64,000 nt of DNA, taken from positions 396,034-460,033 of the forward strand of contig BCIK01000016.1 of assembly GCA_039545295.1 (NCBI GenBank), in the 5' to 3' direction. The position numbers and the translations under genes are program-made. The notes under the pieces were generated by a model. The model was not told the DNA's origin and did not search any database. It worked only from the letters and a program-made list of their open reading frames with translations. The number at the start of each line of letters is the position of its first letter. The first letter of the stretch is position 1. This DNA comes from Udeniomyces pyricola. Lineage: Eukaryota; Basidiomycota; Tremellomycetes; Cystofilobasidiales; Mrakiaceae. Of this stretch, positions 44,958 through 56,533 are shown one piece after another.

Positions 44958-47900
44958 TCACTGTTGTTGCTGCCTTCTCGTCAATTCAATCTTCCTCATT
45001 TGCCTTCCCAACTCCTCCATATCGACCGTCGCTTCTCCGTTCCCATACGGTCCTCCCGGTGGCAAGTCCATGCCGAACAATCCTCCCCCTCCGTTCGTCG
45101 TCGTCGTCGTCGTCGGTCCATGATTCCCACTGGTCGCCAAGCCCAACGAACTCTCTCCAATAGCGCCTCGTGGTGGTCTCCTTCCGCTTCCTGGTGGACT
45201 CGGCGCTCGACTTCCGACGGCGCTCTGGCTCCGACTCCCTGGTGCCGTCCGTGCGCCCCCTCCGAACCGAGCAGATGGCGCTGGGAATCCGACAGCGCCG
45301 ACGTTTGTGTTGGGTCGATGGGGTGCCAGGATCTCGGATGGGTGGTTCGTTGGGGAGAGCAAGAGAGAAGGTGACAGGTACGCTGGCGTCGGTGGGTAAG
45401 CTGAGATGAAACTTGAGAGTTGGGTGTTTGGGAGAGGAGAAGGTTGGGTCGGAGACGTCGTCGTAGAGGAAGAAGAAGGAGCCATGTTGGGGGTGGAAAT
45501 CAGATTGGGCTGAAGGGGTGGAGCAGAGGAAGAAGGTGGTGGGGGTGGTGGTGGAGGTGAAGATGTCGGTGTCGGGCGCAAAGAGTGAGCCGTCGAGACA
45601 GCAGCAGAGGGGATTCGAGCAGCAAGTTGCATTTGTTGAAGCGAGTTGGAAGAAGGGAACAGCGTCGATTGATGATGTGGGTGCTGAGAACTTGAAGAGG
45701 TCGAAGCGGAAAGCAGAGAAGGGGGATGATGCCCCACGGCGGAATAGTCCACGATGAACGGCGAGTCGGCAGAGGACGAGCCACCGCCGAGGTCATTGTC
45801 CAGTTGCGTCGCTGACGACGAGGGTCCTCCGAAGCCATAATCGAGCTGAGAAGACGACATGGGAGGAGGGGTTGACATGGCACGTCTCGAAGAGGATCCG
45901 CTGCCACCACCACCAAACCCGTTGTGACCCCCTCCGATTCCACCAGGCAAATCGAGTGAACCAAGATGATGGTGATCCCTCGATGACCGACCAACGCCCT
46001 CTTCCCCTTTGAGATCGCTCACACGACCACCTGTGCGACCTCGGCCACCGTTGTCCAGGCCAAACGCACCTCGACCCCGATGGTGGTAGTCACTAGCGCC
46101 GAAACCATTCATCTGCTGATGCCTCGTCAGCGTCTCCCGACCTCGGATGGGATCCATTCCCCCATGAAGTCCGGAGCCAGGCGGATAGCTTTCGACACCG
46201 CCGACTCCGTTGATAGAGCCAGTCGAAAAGTCGAGCCCAAGGCTACCGGCTTGCAGCTGATGCGGCAAAGTCGAGTGCGCTTGTGGGCTCACCGTGGGCG
46301 AGTGATGGACACCGGGAACGGCTACTGAGGGCATGTAAGGTGGCTGCTGTGGATGAGGAGGGTATGCCATGCCTCCACCGTTGCTGCCAGGGGGAGGAAC
46401 ATTCATGGCGTAAGGCGGATGCTGTAATTGGGGCCGATGTGGGGGAGGATGGGACTGCGACTGCGAAGTATAAGGCGAGGCAGAAGATGATCGGGAAGGA
46501 TGCATAGGGTTATGAATGGGAATGGAAGCGGGTAGAATGTGCTGATCCTGCAGGTACTGGTGCTGGCGCGCAGGCGAGAGCCGATCAACCGGTGGATGCG
46601 CCTATGTGATAAGAGGAATAACACAGCGCATGTCGATTAGCCTTGATCAAACAGGCAAATTGGTGCTGCAACGTCGGAGACCAAATTGCGTACTCGTCCA
46701 GTGCTACTGAAAGCAATCCTGTTCACAGCAGTCCTCGGCGCGGGCGAGCGTGATCTCGGTGCTCGTTGCAGGTCGTCGTCGCGTTCTAGTAGATAGAACA
46801 AGGGTTGATCGAAGCACACAGTCAAAAGTCTGAATTCAATCATCTGCTGTTCAATAGTACTTGATAAAAGAAAACGTGTATGAGATCATCCCCAGCCTGG
46901 CCACGAACCTTCGCAGAGTGAAGCAAGGGCCGAAACGGCTCGTTCTGGTCGCGACATCAATATACGCGATGCTCGCATGAATTCGCCTCGAATGGTATAG
47001 AGACCATCCTTTGTGACAGTACGAGCGACGTTATACGACGTCTCAAACGGATCCTAAAGGTATATGCATCACACAATAGATATAATTGTCAGTGAAGGGA
47101 CGCCGATGCCATTGTCAGCCAAATTAAACACGTATCCGTACCTCGATACACAATCGATTTCGATCGCGAGCCATCTCGTTGATGCCACCGACATCACTGT
47201 CAGTCGTCCACTGCTTCGATTCCTACATACCAAAAGCCATGGGATAAAGCGTCAGCGCGATGCTTAGGCCATAGTCGATAGCGGGTAAGCGAAGGGAAAC
47301 GTACCTTGGTGAGGAGACCAGCTCGTATCGAAACGACATCCGTGTTGAAAGCAAAGACGGTGCAGTAGTATCGGAAAAAGTCAATTAGGCTGATGGACAG
47401 GAGAGATGTCAAGCGCAGTCAAGGAGGTATCAGTTGTCCAAGTCCAGTCTTTCCAAGGAGAGTTGAGAGACACTTCTTTCCGCAGATCCATCTCATTCCT
47501 CGAATGATGACAGGGTGAAAAGACGTATTGAAAGAAAAGAAAAACGAAAATAAGGGAAACGCGTACAGTTCGCCTACACTCTGGACGTTGCCAGATGTCC
47601 ACTCTTTTCTCAGCGCCTCCGTGTCGTCAAAGAACCAGATGTCGATTCCGTTCAGCTCGTAAGGATCGACATGCTGTTGTTTTCCTGACCTTTCTCCCTC
47701 CGGGGAAGTATTGGCTTGTGCTGGACGAGGTATACGTTGGAGGTTAGGAAGGACGGGTGGAGATTGAATGTGGATGAGGAAGAACAAGACGAGAAGCGTA
47801 AAGCCATATGAAGACAGAGTGCCTCGGTAGGGAGAGTTGATCTTGCGTTGCTTGGACCAGACTTTGACTATGAAACGATTTGGACGGATGATAGAGTAGG

Positions 47901-49421
47901 ATAGCACAGGTGGTCAGAGGAAGAGCAAAGATCATAACCGATGGTGGATTTCGAAAACAGAGCTAGGCAAGTGAGACGAACGGAAGAGAACCATCGTCCG
48001 GACGCGTGCCGGGTCAACCGTACTGCCAAAGGAGAACAAGATTCGATCAGCTTCGCCGACGAACCAGAACAAAAGATGAAAACGCAGGTGCGACGGGGTC
48101 GGAGCTTACGCGTAGGTCAAGAGCAGCCGCGTGTTTTCTAATGCCAAACGATTCTCAAAGCCAATGTCGCACTGTGAGAGGAAAAGATGAGAATGGCATT
48201 AGCGTGTGTTCTAGTATTAGCATCTTTAGCAGAATAGGACATCCTGATGCCCTCGTTACTTACGGCAATACCAAATGGCAGACCGGGACTTGGGGATAGA
48301 GATAGTTTGATGATCTGCACGGATACACGGTTCACAAACCGCAACGTTCAGCGTGTGCTCGCCTTTACCGCATGATCTAACATACTACATCGCCAGCTTA
48401 CCGGAACATAGGCCTTGGGAAGCGCCTTGACAGCAAAGTTTGTTTCTGAAAGTGACAGAATGGGGTCGCGAGATTAGCGTCTTGTCGCGCTGCTCTACTG
48501 GCCCAGCATAGGCTTGAACCGCATGCACTCATACAAAGACAAATCTAGAAAAAGACATATGCACAAAGACATATAGACAAAGAATAATATGGAATAAGAG
48601 CTCACCTCGTTCGAGTAAGCTGCCGATCAAGGTGACAAGTTCACTGGACTTGGGTCGGGGCTCGTCTCCTTCGGCCTCCAGCAGGACGCAGAGATCCATG
48701 TCTGTTGGTGGGTTAATGAGAGAGTTGAATAGAATGCGAGACAGGAAGCGATGTCGTCATGGTACCCATCAGCACTAGTACACGTCGTCACGCGATGGAC
48801 CGGTTAAACCGGACAGGGAGTCGATGCAAGAAAGAAGGTCAGGAAGCTGATGCCTCGGTCACTCAATAACTAACCGCTGTTTCGAAGGGAGAACCCATTC
48901 GCCTATGAAGCAACAAGAGATGAACGCATACAGTAGAGAGGAAGAGATAGACACAGCGTATAGCAACCAAGCATCAGCAAGACGTTAGTGAGCAAGAAGC
49001 GCTAGTTCGGCTGGCGATGCCGGTCAATAAGGAGGAAGGGGGGGGGGGGGNCCGCGACGCAAAGGGCCACGATTGAAAGGGGAGGGGAGGGGAAGGAGTA
49101 GCCACGGGACGACGTACCGTACTGCCAAAGCTGAGGAGCCGGCACTTTGGCTCGACGGTCCGGATAAGCTTCTCGATGAGTACTCTGACCTGCTGCTTGG
49201 TGTTGATTTCCTCTGGCGTGGGGAGCAACGGCAGAATGACTGCGAGGAGAGCAAGGATCAAGGAAGAGGGAAATACGAAGATCGAGCGAGAGCGATGAGT
49301 CAACGTCAAGACGAAGCGAAGGGCAAGAATCGATTGGAATCGCGCCAACTTGTCAGGAAGGCTCACAGCGGAAGAGTGAGGTCGAGAGATCTTCTAGATA
49401 TCGTTGGCGGTGATTTGACAT
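44958..49421 (-). CDS. Cid1-type poly(A)/poly(U) RNA nucleotidyltransferase with long Q/G/P-rich tail
   Basis: Non-canonical template-independent RNA 3'-nucleotidyltransferase. The start at 49421 gives MSNHRQRYLEDLSTSLFR, joined in phase to ILPLLPTPEEINTKQQVRVL. The nucleotidyltransferase core has FGST-ANGFSLRNS-DMDLC, the catalytic pair at about Asp69 and Asp71, and the third acidic residue in CDIGFENRLALEN. The central helical domain shows VKVWSKQRKINSPYRGTLSSYG and PPVLPNLQ. The PAP-associated part has LIDFFRYYCTVFAFNTD, IEDPFETSYNVARTV and GEFMRASRIL (47.4-46.9 kb). The last exon(s) encode about 550 residues rich in Pro, Gly, Ser, His and Gln, ending DMEELGRQMRKIELTRR and a Gln run. The same fold includes poly(A) and poly(U) polymerases; nucleotide choice cannot be read with certainty here. 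About ten introns; an N beside a G-run at 49051 is intronic. Confidence 0.88.
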
Positions 49422-50550
49422 CGCTGAGGGCGTAGAGTGGAGGTGGTCAAGGTCGAAGGGATGCGAGTGAGGGGAGGCAGGTGGAGTCGATGAAGGCAAG
49501 GGGAGGAGGAGGATAGAGGTCGTCGCGGAGACAAGGATTAGCTCGAGTGATGAGAGAGGTTGTCGGAATGAGGTTGGAGCGAGCTAAGCGGTCCGATGTC
49601 GCGTTGGAGCAAACGAGAGGAGACCGGATGGAGACCGAATGCGAAGGAGTCGTTGGTGGTGCTGGAGGAGTGTAGATCAAAAGGCCGGGAAAGGCGACTG
49701 CCTGCCGACCGGACTTGATCATATATCATTTTCGTTGCATGTTCAGAGCATGTCGTTGCAGGCCGCCGCTGCTTGGACTTTTGCGTTTATGTATTCTTTG
49801 ACATATCAAATTGGACATTGGCTTGACTGTCACATGCATCTCCGTTGAGATGACTACCACTAGTCGACATGAACATCAACGGGTTGAAATCAAGATAGAT
49901 GGCTGTGGACTGGACTGTATATATGTCGGTCGATGATCGGCCGGGCTAATGTGGTCGAATGCCTCGGAAGGATGGGTCCGAATGATGGAGATGCGCTCGA
50001 CTGCTGGACTGATCAATGATTGAGTGCAAAGATGGATGAGAACCGATCATGCCCTGATCAACAGGCCGGATGAGGTTGATGATGATCTTGGATAGACGGA
50101 TCTGATAGGTCGGAGACATGTGTGCAGAGTGTACTAGCTAGGGTGTACTATGTATATGTATATGTATATACATATACGCATGATGATGATGATGATGATA
50201 TGACGATCAAGATGAGCATACGTATTTGACAAGTCACTACTATAAGTCAAGTCTCGCTCGGTCTAGCTGGCTGGTCTAACAGGCTGCTGGCGCTCGTCTT
50301 TGCGCTTTGGGTGGTGATGGCCTGCTTTCCCAACCAACCCACATCTTCTCTCCTCTTCCCCCTTCCCCCCCTTCTTCTTCCACTCAAGCATCCTCCTCAA
50401 AGGATCATCTGCAATCACAACACACTCCACACAGCTTCATCTCCTTTCCCTTCTCCCCCTTCCCTACTTTCCTTGGTGCACCCCAACACTCAGCCAAGGT
50501 CCCAATCACCTCTTTATTCTCTTTCCATTCCATTCCCCCAACCCACAACC
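49422..50550. other. Divergent intergenic region, Cid1-like gene and DEF1
   Basis: About 1.1 kb with both promoters. Upstream of DEF1 the plus strand becomes strongly C/T-rich (50340-50540), typical of fungal leaders. A TA-rich palindrome and a trinucleotide repeat lie at 50158-50200. No conserved ORF. Confidence 0.5.
50158..50200. repeat. TA-rich palindrome followed by GAT/TGA microsatellite
   Basis: GTATATGTATATACATATAC (50158-50177) is a perfect palindrome. Six TGA units follow at once (about 50181-50199). The pair sits about 350 bp upstream of the DEF1 start. Confidence 0.85.
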
Positions 50551-53500
50551 ATGTCCTCCCAAGACTCACAGCTATCCTCGCTCCGGTCCAAGTACTCGGC
50601 CGACCTCGCCACCCTGAGCGCCATCTTCCCTTCGTGGTCAGACGAAGACCTGCTCTTTGTTCTCGACGAAGCCAAGGGCAACGTCGATTTGGCGGCGACC
50701 CGAGTCTCTGAAGGTGCGTTGGTTGCTGCCTTCCTTCGTTGGATTCTTGCTCTTGTTCGACCCTTTCCTCTATCACTCTCAGCTGGAGAGATTGTTTCCG
50801 AGTCTCCGGTCGCATTTTCTGCCGAACCAGCGTCCGAGCTATGCTCTGGCATGGAGCCTCGTCAGCGCTCATCGCACGGCGAAAGCGGCGGGCCAGCGAA
50901 GTTTCGTTTCTGCCAAGAAGGGGAGACCGACAGTACACGTCTTCGTTCGGGGAGAGCGATGGACCGCTTCTGGCAGAGCGCCAGACAAACACCGGAATAT
51001 CCTAGAGGCCGATGCACATCGAGTGTGATTCGTGTGCGGATGGGTTTGTTTGATGCGTAGCAGAGATGGACACGCAATTTCCAGGTTCATTTCGATGACC
51101 GTATGCGCATCCGGACAACGGACAAAGGACAGGATGGCCGGCAAGAGCTCGGTCGTCCGACTCTTTTCGCGCCGTCTTCTCGGCCTTTGATCGTCATGCC
51201 TACGCTTTTTGCCTCGAGCAATCGTATAACGATCTTTTCATGCTGCTAGCAATGCCGTCTTGATGACATGCGCTTGTCGAGATAGTACATCAGACTCGAG
51301 GACGAGCGATCGCCACATGGCCCTGATTGGCGGCGCTGGCTTGTTCTCTCGCTCGCATTCGTCGTCTTTTCGCGCCTCGAGTCCATCTCGCCTGCCTAAT
51401 CGATGGTTCACCCGGTCTCGACTGTGGCTGCTAGTGCTAGCTCGCCGTGGGCACAGCGTGTGTCGATCAGTCTAGATTTTCCGACCCCTCTCAGCTTGGA
51501 GCAACACGACATGCACCTCCGCTCTCTCCCTCGGCCACCCTCACCATTCCCATCTCGCACGGCTCTACCATCTTCCGCCCTCGCCATCTTGCTGACTTCT
51601 TGTCACGATCTTTGCATGCCACTTCTTCTCGTATAGGTCAAGCGTCGCAGTTCGAGACCACTAAGAGCAGGAAAGACAAGAAGAAGGTTACCACCAGTAG
51701 GTCGACCGAGACCGGGTTCGGAGCTGGTTCGAATGGCCACGGCGCTGACGGAGGCTTCAGGGGAGGTCGAGGTGGTGGTCGAGGTGGCCGAGGAGGATGT
51801 AAGTCGTTCAATATTATGCCAGTCATCCGTGTAGTCCACTTGAGGACTACCTCATTCTACTGGTGGTACCAGTGCAGTTCATGGTCACATTACGTGCAGG
51901 CGCTCATCTTACTCTCATCTTGCGTCTTTTGTTCTCTTTTTTTTTTGCCTCCATCCTCTTTCTGGGCCCGAACGTAATCTTCTTTCGCATGTCATCACTG
52001 CGTTTCTTTTGACCAACACCAACTATCGTCTCCGATCGATCAGCGTTCGACTCGTCCCGAGGTGGCCGAGGTGGTGCTCGAGGCGGCCTTCGAGGCGCTT
52101 CCCGAGGCCGAACCGCCAACACCCCTTTTAAGGGACACGCCGACCAGTCCAACGACGCTTCATCTTCGTGGGCTACTCCTTCTTCCGACATCCCCGCGAC
52201 TTCTTCCGACTTGGCCAGTTCGACTCCTATTGAGGCCCCCGTTGCCGAGAGTTCGACCAACGCTGGAGGATGGGGCGACGCTCCTATCGCCGATGCTGCC
52301 CCCAATGCCAATGCTGGAGGTGGGGGCGATGCTACCCCCGCCGCTTCTGCCGACGCTGGAGTTTGGGGTGATGCCACTGCCGCAGATTCGACTTCAAAGC
52401 CAGAGGATGAGACCAAGAGCGTTCCTGCCCTCTCGGCTGCTCAAAAGGGCAAGGCCCCCGCCCGCCGGGTCCCGCTGGGTTCGAAGATGAGCTGGGCTCA
52501 GATCGCCAAGTGAGTGTAAACGGTCCCGACTGTGCTACCTGATCCCGTCGTTTTTAAAGCGGACTGCTGACCTGTCTTTCTTGCGCTTATTCAACCGCCC
52601 CTTGCTTCGACTATCCGTCCCTCCAGACCTCAAGAGAAGCCCAAGCCTACCCCAGCTCCTGCTCCTGTTCCTGTCGCCCCCGCCCTCGCCCCTACTCCTC
52701 CTGTCGCCAAGGAGATCACTCCCACCCCTTCGCCTGTTCCTGCCGCCGCTGAGCCTGTTGCCGAACCCACTCCTGAGCCGACCGAGACTACTGCCGAGCC
52801 CGCGTTTGCCTCTACCCCCATCGACAACCAAGCCCCTTCGTCCGAGGACGAGGCCGTTACCTCGGCCCCCCATCACACTACCCACGGTGGTTGGGACCTT
52901 CCTTCCTCTACGCCTGCCTCGGCCCCCGCTGTCGAACAGTCGCAGGCTTCGCCTGTTACTGAGGAGAGCCAACCCGAACAGCTATCATACGAGCAGAAGC
53001 CACAGGAGAAGGTTGAGCCCGAGCCCGAGCCTCAACCTACCGAGCAGCAGACCCAGGAGACCGCTGCCCCTCTGCAGGAGTTCACCCAGCAGACCCCGTC
53101 ATCTTCGGCCCCTCCTCCCGGCTTCGAGTCCGTTACCACCCCCAACAAGCAGCAGGAGTCCCCCGCGGCTCGACCATCCACGATTGGCAGGAACTCGGCT
53201 TCGAGGTTCAAGCAAGTTGGAGATCAGGCCGTCATCATGCCCGGCGGCGCTCAGAGCTTCGACCGTGTCGGCATGCAGTTTGGCAGCTTGAGCTTGGGAG
53301 GAGACGACCAGTTCAACGGCGAGGCTGAGCAGCCCGCGTACGTCTGATCTTGTTGACGGATATCCTTTGTACTCTGTTGCTTGCTGTTCTCAGGAACTAA
53401 TTTGGCTGGATCTGTTGCTGACCTTCTGCCTTTCTTCTCGCGAATGTCGTCATATTTCTTCCATCTCTCTTGCACATCTTCATGTATCTTTTCAGTCATG

Positions 53501-55317
53501 CTCAAGAGCAGCAGCAGCAACAGCAGTACGCCGCGGAGCCGGCTCAGCAGCCTACTCCCGAGCCCATCGCCGCTCCCGAGCCAGTCCAGCACCAGGCACC
53601 TGCCGCTCGAATTGAGTCTCCTCAAGCTCCTTCCACGCAGCTTCCGGCTCTCTCATACCAGCAGTACCAGCAGCAGCAGGCTTCGTCGCAACTTCCGGCC
53701 TCGACCCAGCACCAGCAGGCCGCCGCTCCCTCGCCTCACGTCCAGCAGTCGCAGCCTCAGCAGCAGCAGCAAGCCGCTCACCAGCAGCAGCCCCACCATC
53801 AGTACACTCAGCCTCAGGTTCAGCAGCCCGCTCCTCAGCAGCACCAAGCTCAGGCAGCCGATCACCTCTACTCGCACCCGATCTCGGCTCTCTCCCCGGC
53901 CAACGCCTACGCTTACCGACAGGAGGCTGCTCTCGCCCCTTCGCCCTACTATGGCCAGCAACAGTCTCAGCAGGGTGTTCCCCCTTCGCTCGCCCAGCCT
54001 CAGCACCAGCAGCAGCAGTCCGAGGTTGGCCACTCACAGTACGTCTCGCCCTTTGGCAACCTTGGTGGAAACCTCGGCTACCAGGGTGACTTCTCCAACT
54101 ACGGAGCCGACCGAGTACGTATTCGCTTCATTGTCTCCTCTATTCCTCCTACCTTTCTAGTCTATCTCGGGCCCGACCGAAAGCCAACGGTTCTGACCAG
54201 GGTCTCGTCCCCTTCCAACCTCTGTAGGGAGCCTTCTATGACCCTTACACTGCCTTCAATCAGCGAGCTGAGCAGGCCGAGCCTGCCAAGTCTGCCTCGA
54301 GCCAGGCTCAGTCGACCGCTTCGGGCCTTCCTTCGCAGTCAGGACCTCAGCCTCCTGTCCCCGGACAGCCCCAGCCGGGAGCCGCCCCGGGCGGTTACGG
54401 TTACTCCATGCCTCCTTACAACCCTTACTGGGCCAACAGCAACCGTAGGTTTCCTGATCATTCTTTTCGACTGCAGATGGGTACGCATCATCACGAGCGA
54501 GCATGACTGACGTGATCTGTTCCTTTTTCCTCCTCACAGCTTACTACTACGGCCAGACCCCAGCTTGGCAACAGCAGCAGTGGGCCCGACCCTACGCTCC
54601 TCAGCCTTCGGCTCCTCCCAGCGCCGCTCCCTCGCTCTCCGCTTCTTCTAACAAGCCCCCTCCCTCGCAGCAGTCGTCGGGCCCTTACGGCCACTTCTCC
54701 TCGGGCTACGACGAGTCCAACACCTCGCTCGGTGGCTACAACTCGTCCTCGGCGTCCCAGCTCGGTGGATCGCAGGCCGGCGGACTCTCGTCGTCGCAGG
54801 CTCACCAGTACGGCGGCATCCACTCGTTCCTTGGTGGATCATCTCCTCAGCCTCAGGCTCAGCAGGTGAGTTAGAGAATCTCGTTCCAAGCATCATCGAT
54901 ATCAATGAGTGCGAACTGACCGACCGCTTTGGCACACGCCCGCCCTTTTTCTCTCTCCTTCTTACTCTCTCTTCCTTGCAGACTCCTGCCTCGGCCGCTT
55001 CTGCTCGACCCAACCAGGGTTCCCCCGAATCGACCTTCAAGTCTTACCAGCAGCAACAGGACAAGACTGGCCAACAGCAGCCCGGTCAGCAGCCTTCGTC
55101 GCAGCAACAGCAACCTCCCGTCCAGGGTGGAGGTGCCGGTGGAGCTCGAGGTGGAGCTTCCTCGGCCGCCGGTCAGCAGCAGCAGCAGCCTAGCTACGCC
55201 GCTTACAGCCGACAGCAGCAACAGCCTCAGGGCCAGCAAGGCCAGTACCCTCCCGCCCAGGGATCCGACCCTTACGCCGGCTACTACCAGCAGCCTCAGG
55301 GTCAGAGGTACTGGTAA
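50551..55317 (+). CDS. DEF1: RNA polymerase II degradation factor Def1 (CUE domain, Q-rich)
   Basis: Def1 recruits ubiquitin ligase machinery to damage-stalled RNA polymerase II; its Q-rich tail is known to be processed in yeast. Eight exons in phase (50551-50713, 51637-51798, 52044-52509, 52627-53337, 53496-54114, 54228-54444, 54540-54865, 54982-55317) give 999 residues. The CUE domain covers about residues 10-55: LRSKYSADLATLSAIFPSWS then DLLFVLDEAKGNVDLAATRV. A Gly/Arg (RGG) stretch follows, then VPLGSKMSWAQIAKPQEKPK, a hallmark of the family, a long Pro/Ala/Thr/Glu linker, FKQVGDQAVIMP with FDRVGMQFGSL, and a Gln-rich C-terminal half. The first intron is 923 nt, far longer than the others. 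The pair with photolyase and PIF1 is probably chance. Confidence 0.93.
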
Positions 55318-56533
55318 AGCGCCGAAGACAAAACGCTTGCAAGTTGAGGGATGAGACATGGAGGAATGGCTCGGTTCGAGGGCGTTGGTCATGATGGTTG
55401 AATGAAGAAAGGAACNCCCCCTCCCCCCCCCCTTTTCTTTTTTCTGCTTCCTTGGTCCTTCTTCCTCTTTTTGATCGCCTTCATATCTCTGCCTCTCACT
55501 TCGAACTTTCTCTTCGCCACATACCTGCCCCCATCCCTCACCGCTCACCCCCAAATCTTCTTCTTCTCTCTTTGTGCATCCACAACACATCATCCAATCT
55601 CACATGCACAATCCCTTCTCCTTCTTCTCTCCTTCTTTTTCTCTTCTTCCACCTTTTTATGTCTTTTTTCGGACCCCCTTTGTTTCTTTTATCCTCTTCT
55701 TTCCGATCTCGTTTCTTCCTTTGTTTTCTTCTTCTTTTCTTCTTTTTTTTTTCTTTTTCCTTTGCTCTAAATCGTTATTCGTACGTCTACTTGCTCCCCC
55801 TCTCCCTTCCCGAAACTCCTACCGTCCTCCCCCCCTTCTTCCTCTTGATGTATCACGAAAATGCAGGAATCCCCATAACAAAAACGAAAAGAACCAATAA
55901 CGAAAAATGTTACTTCCGTCTCCCTTCCCCCCCCCCTTTCCCCCTCCCTTCTTTCTTCATCATCCTATAGTGAAGACTGAAAGTAACAGGGGAAGAAGAC
56001 AGTGAGAAAGATAGATTCTTTGAAACAAAATTTGTCTGTGAAGTCGACATGGATCATATTGCGAGTGCGCGCGCGCGAATTCATGGGCGATTGATTGTTT
56101 GGGATTCCATTCGACGTCCGATCGAGTCGATCAGGATCATCGGTTCATATTGTGCGATTTGCAAGGAAAGTGGAAGGGGAGGATAAACGTAGATGGGGCT
56201 CGATGGTAGTATGCGCATATGAATAAAGAGTCGCAAAAGAAAGAAAAAAAAAACAAGATGACACAAAAGTTACAAGAGGAATGAAGAAAAAAGACAGAAA
56301 GAAGGAGCACTAGCAGCTAGTTGTGAGAGAGAAAGAGAAAGATCCGGGAGTCTGCATTGTAGGTAGCACGTTGGGGATTAAATGGATTCCTTCCTCTGCC
56401 CGTTCTTTTCCTCCAATCTGGGAACGTTAGGAACCTCCCTCCTCCTCCCTCCTCCCCCGATTGATTGAATTGAATTTATCCCATCATCCCTCTGATCATC
56501 CTCTCCATCTACGCTCTCTCTTTCCATCAGTTC
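55318..56533. other. Convergent 3' region
   Basis: About 1.2 kb between the DEF1 and MRD1 stops. Strongly C/T-rich on the plus strand from 55416 to 55960, with several T- and C-runs and an N at 55416; a short CG/CA-type run GCGCGCGCG at 56067-56076. No coding signal. Confidence 0.55.
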
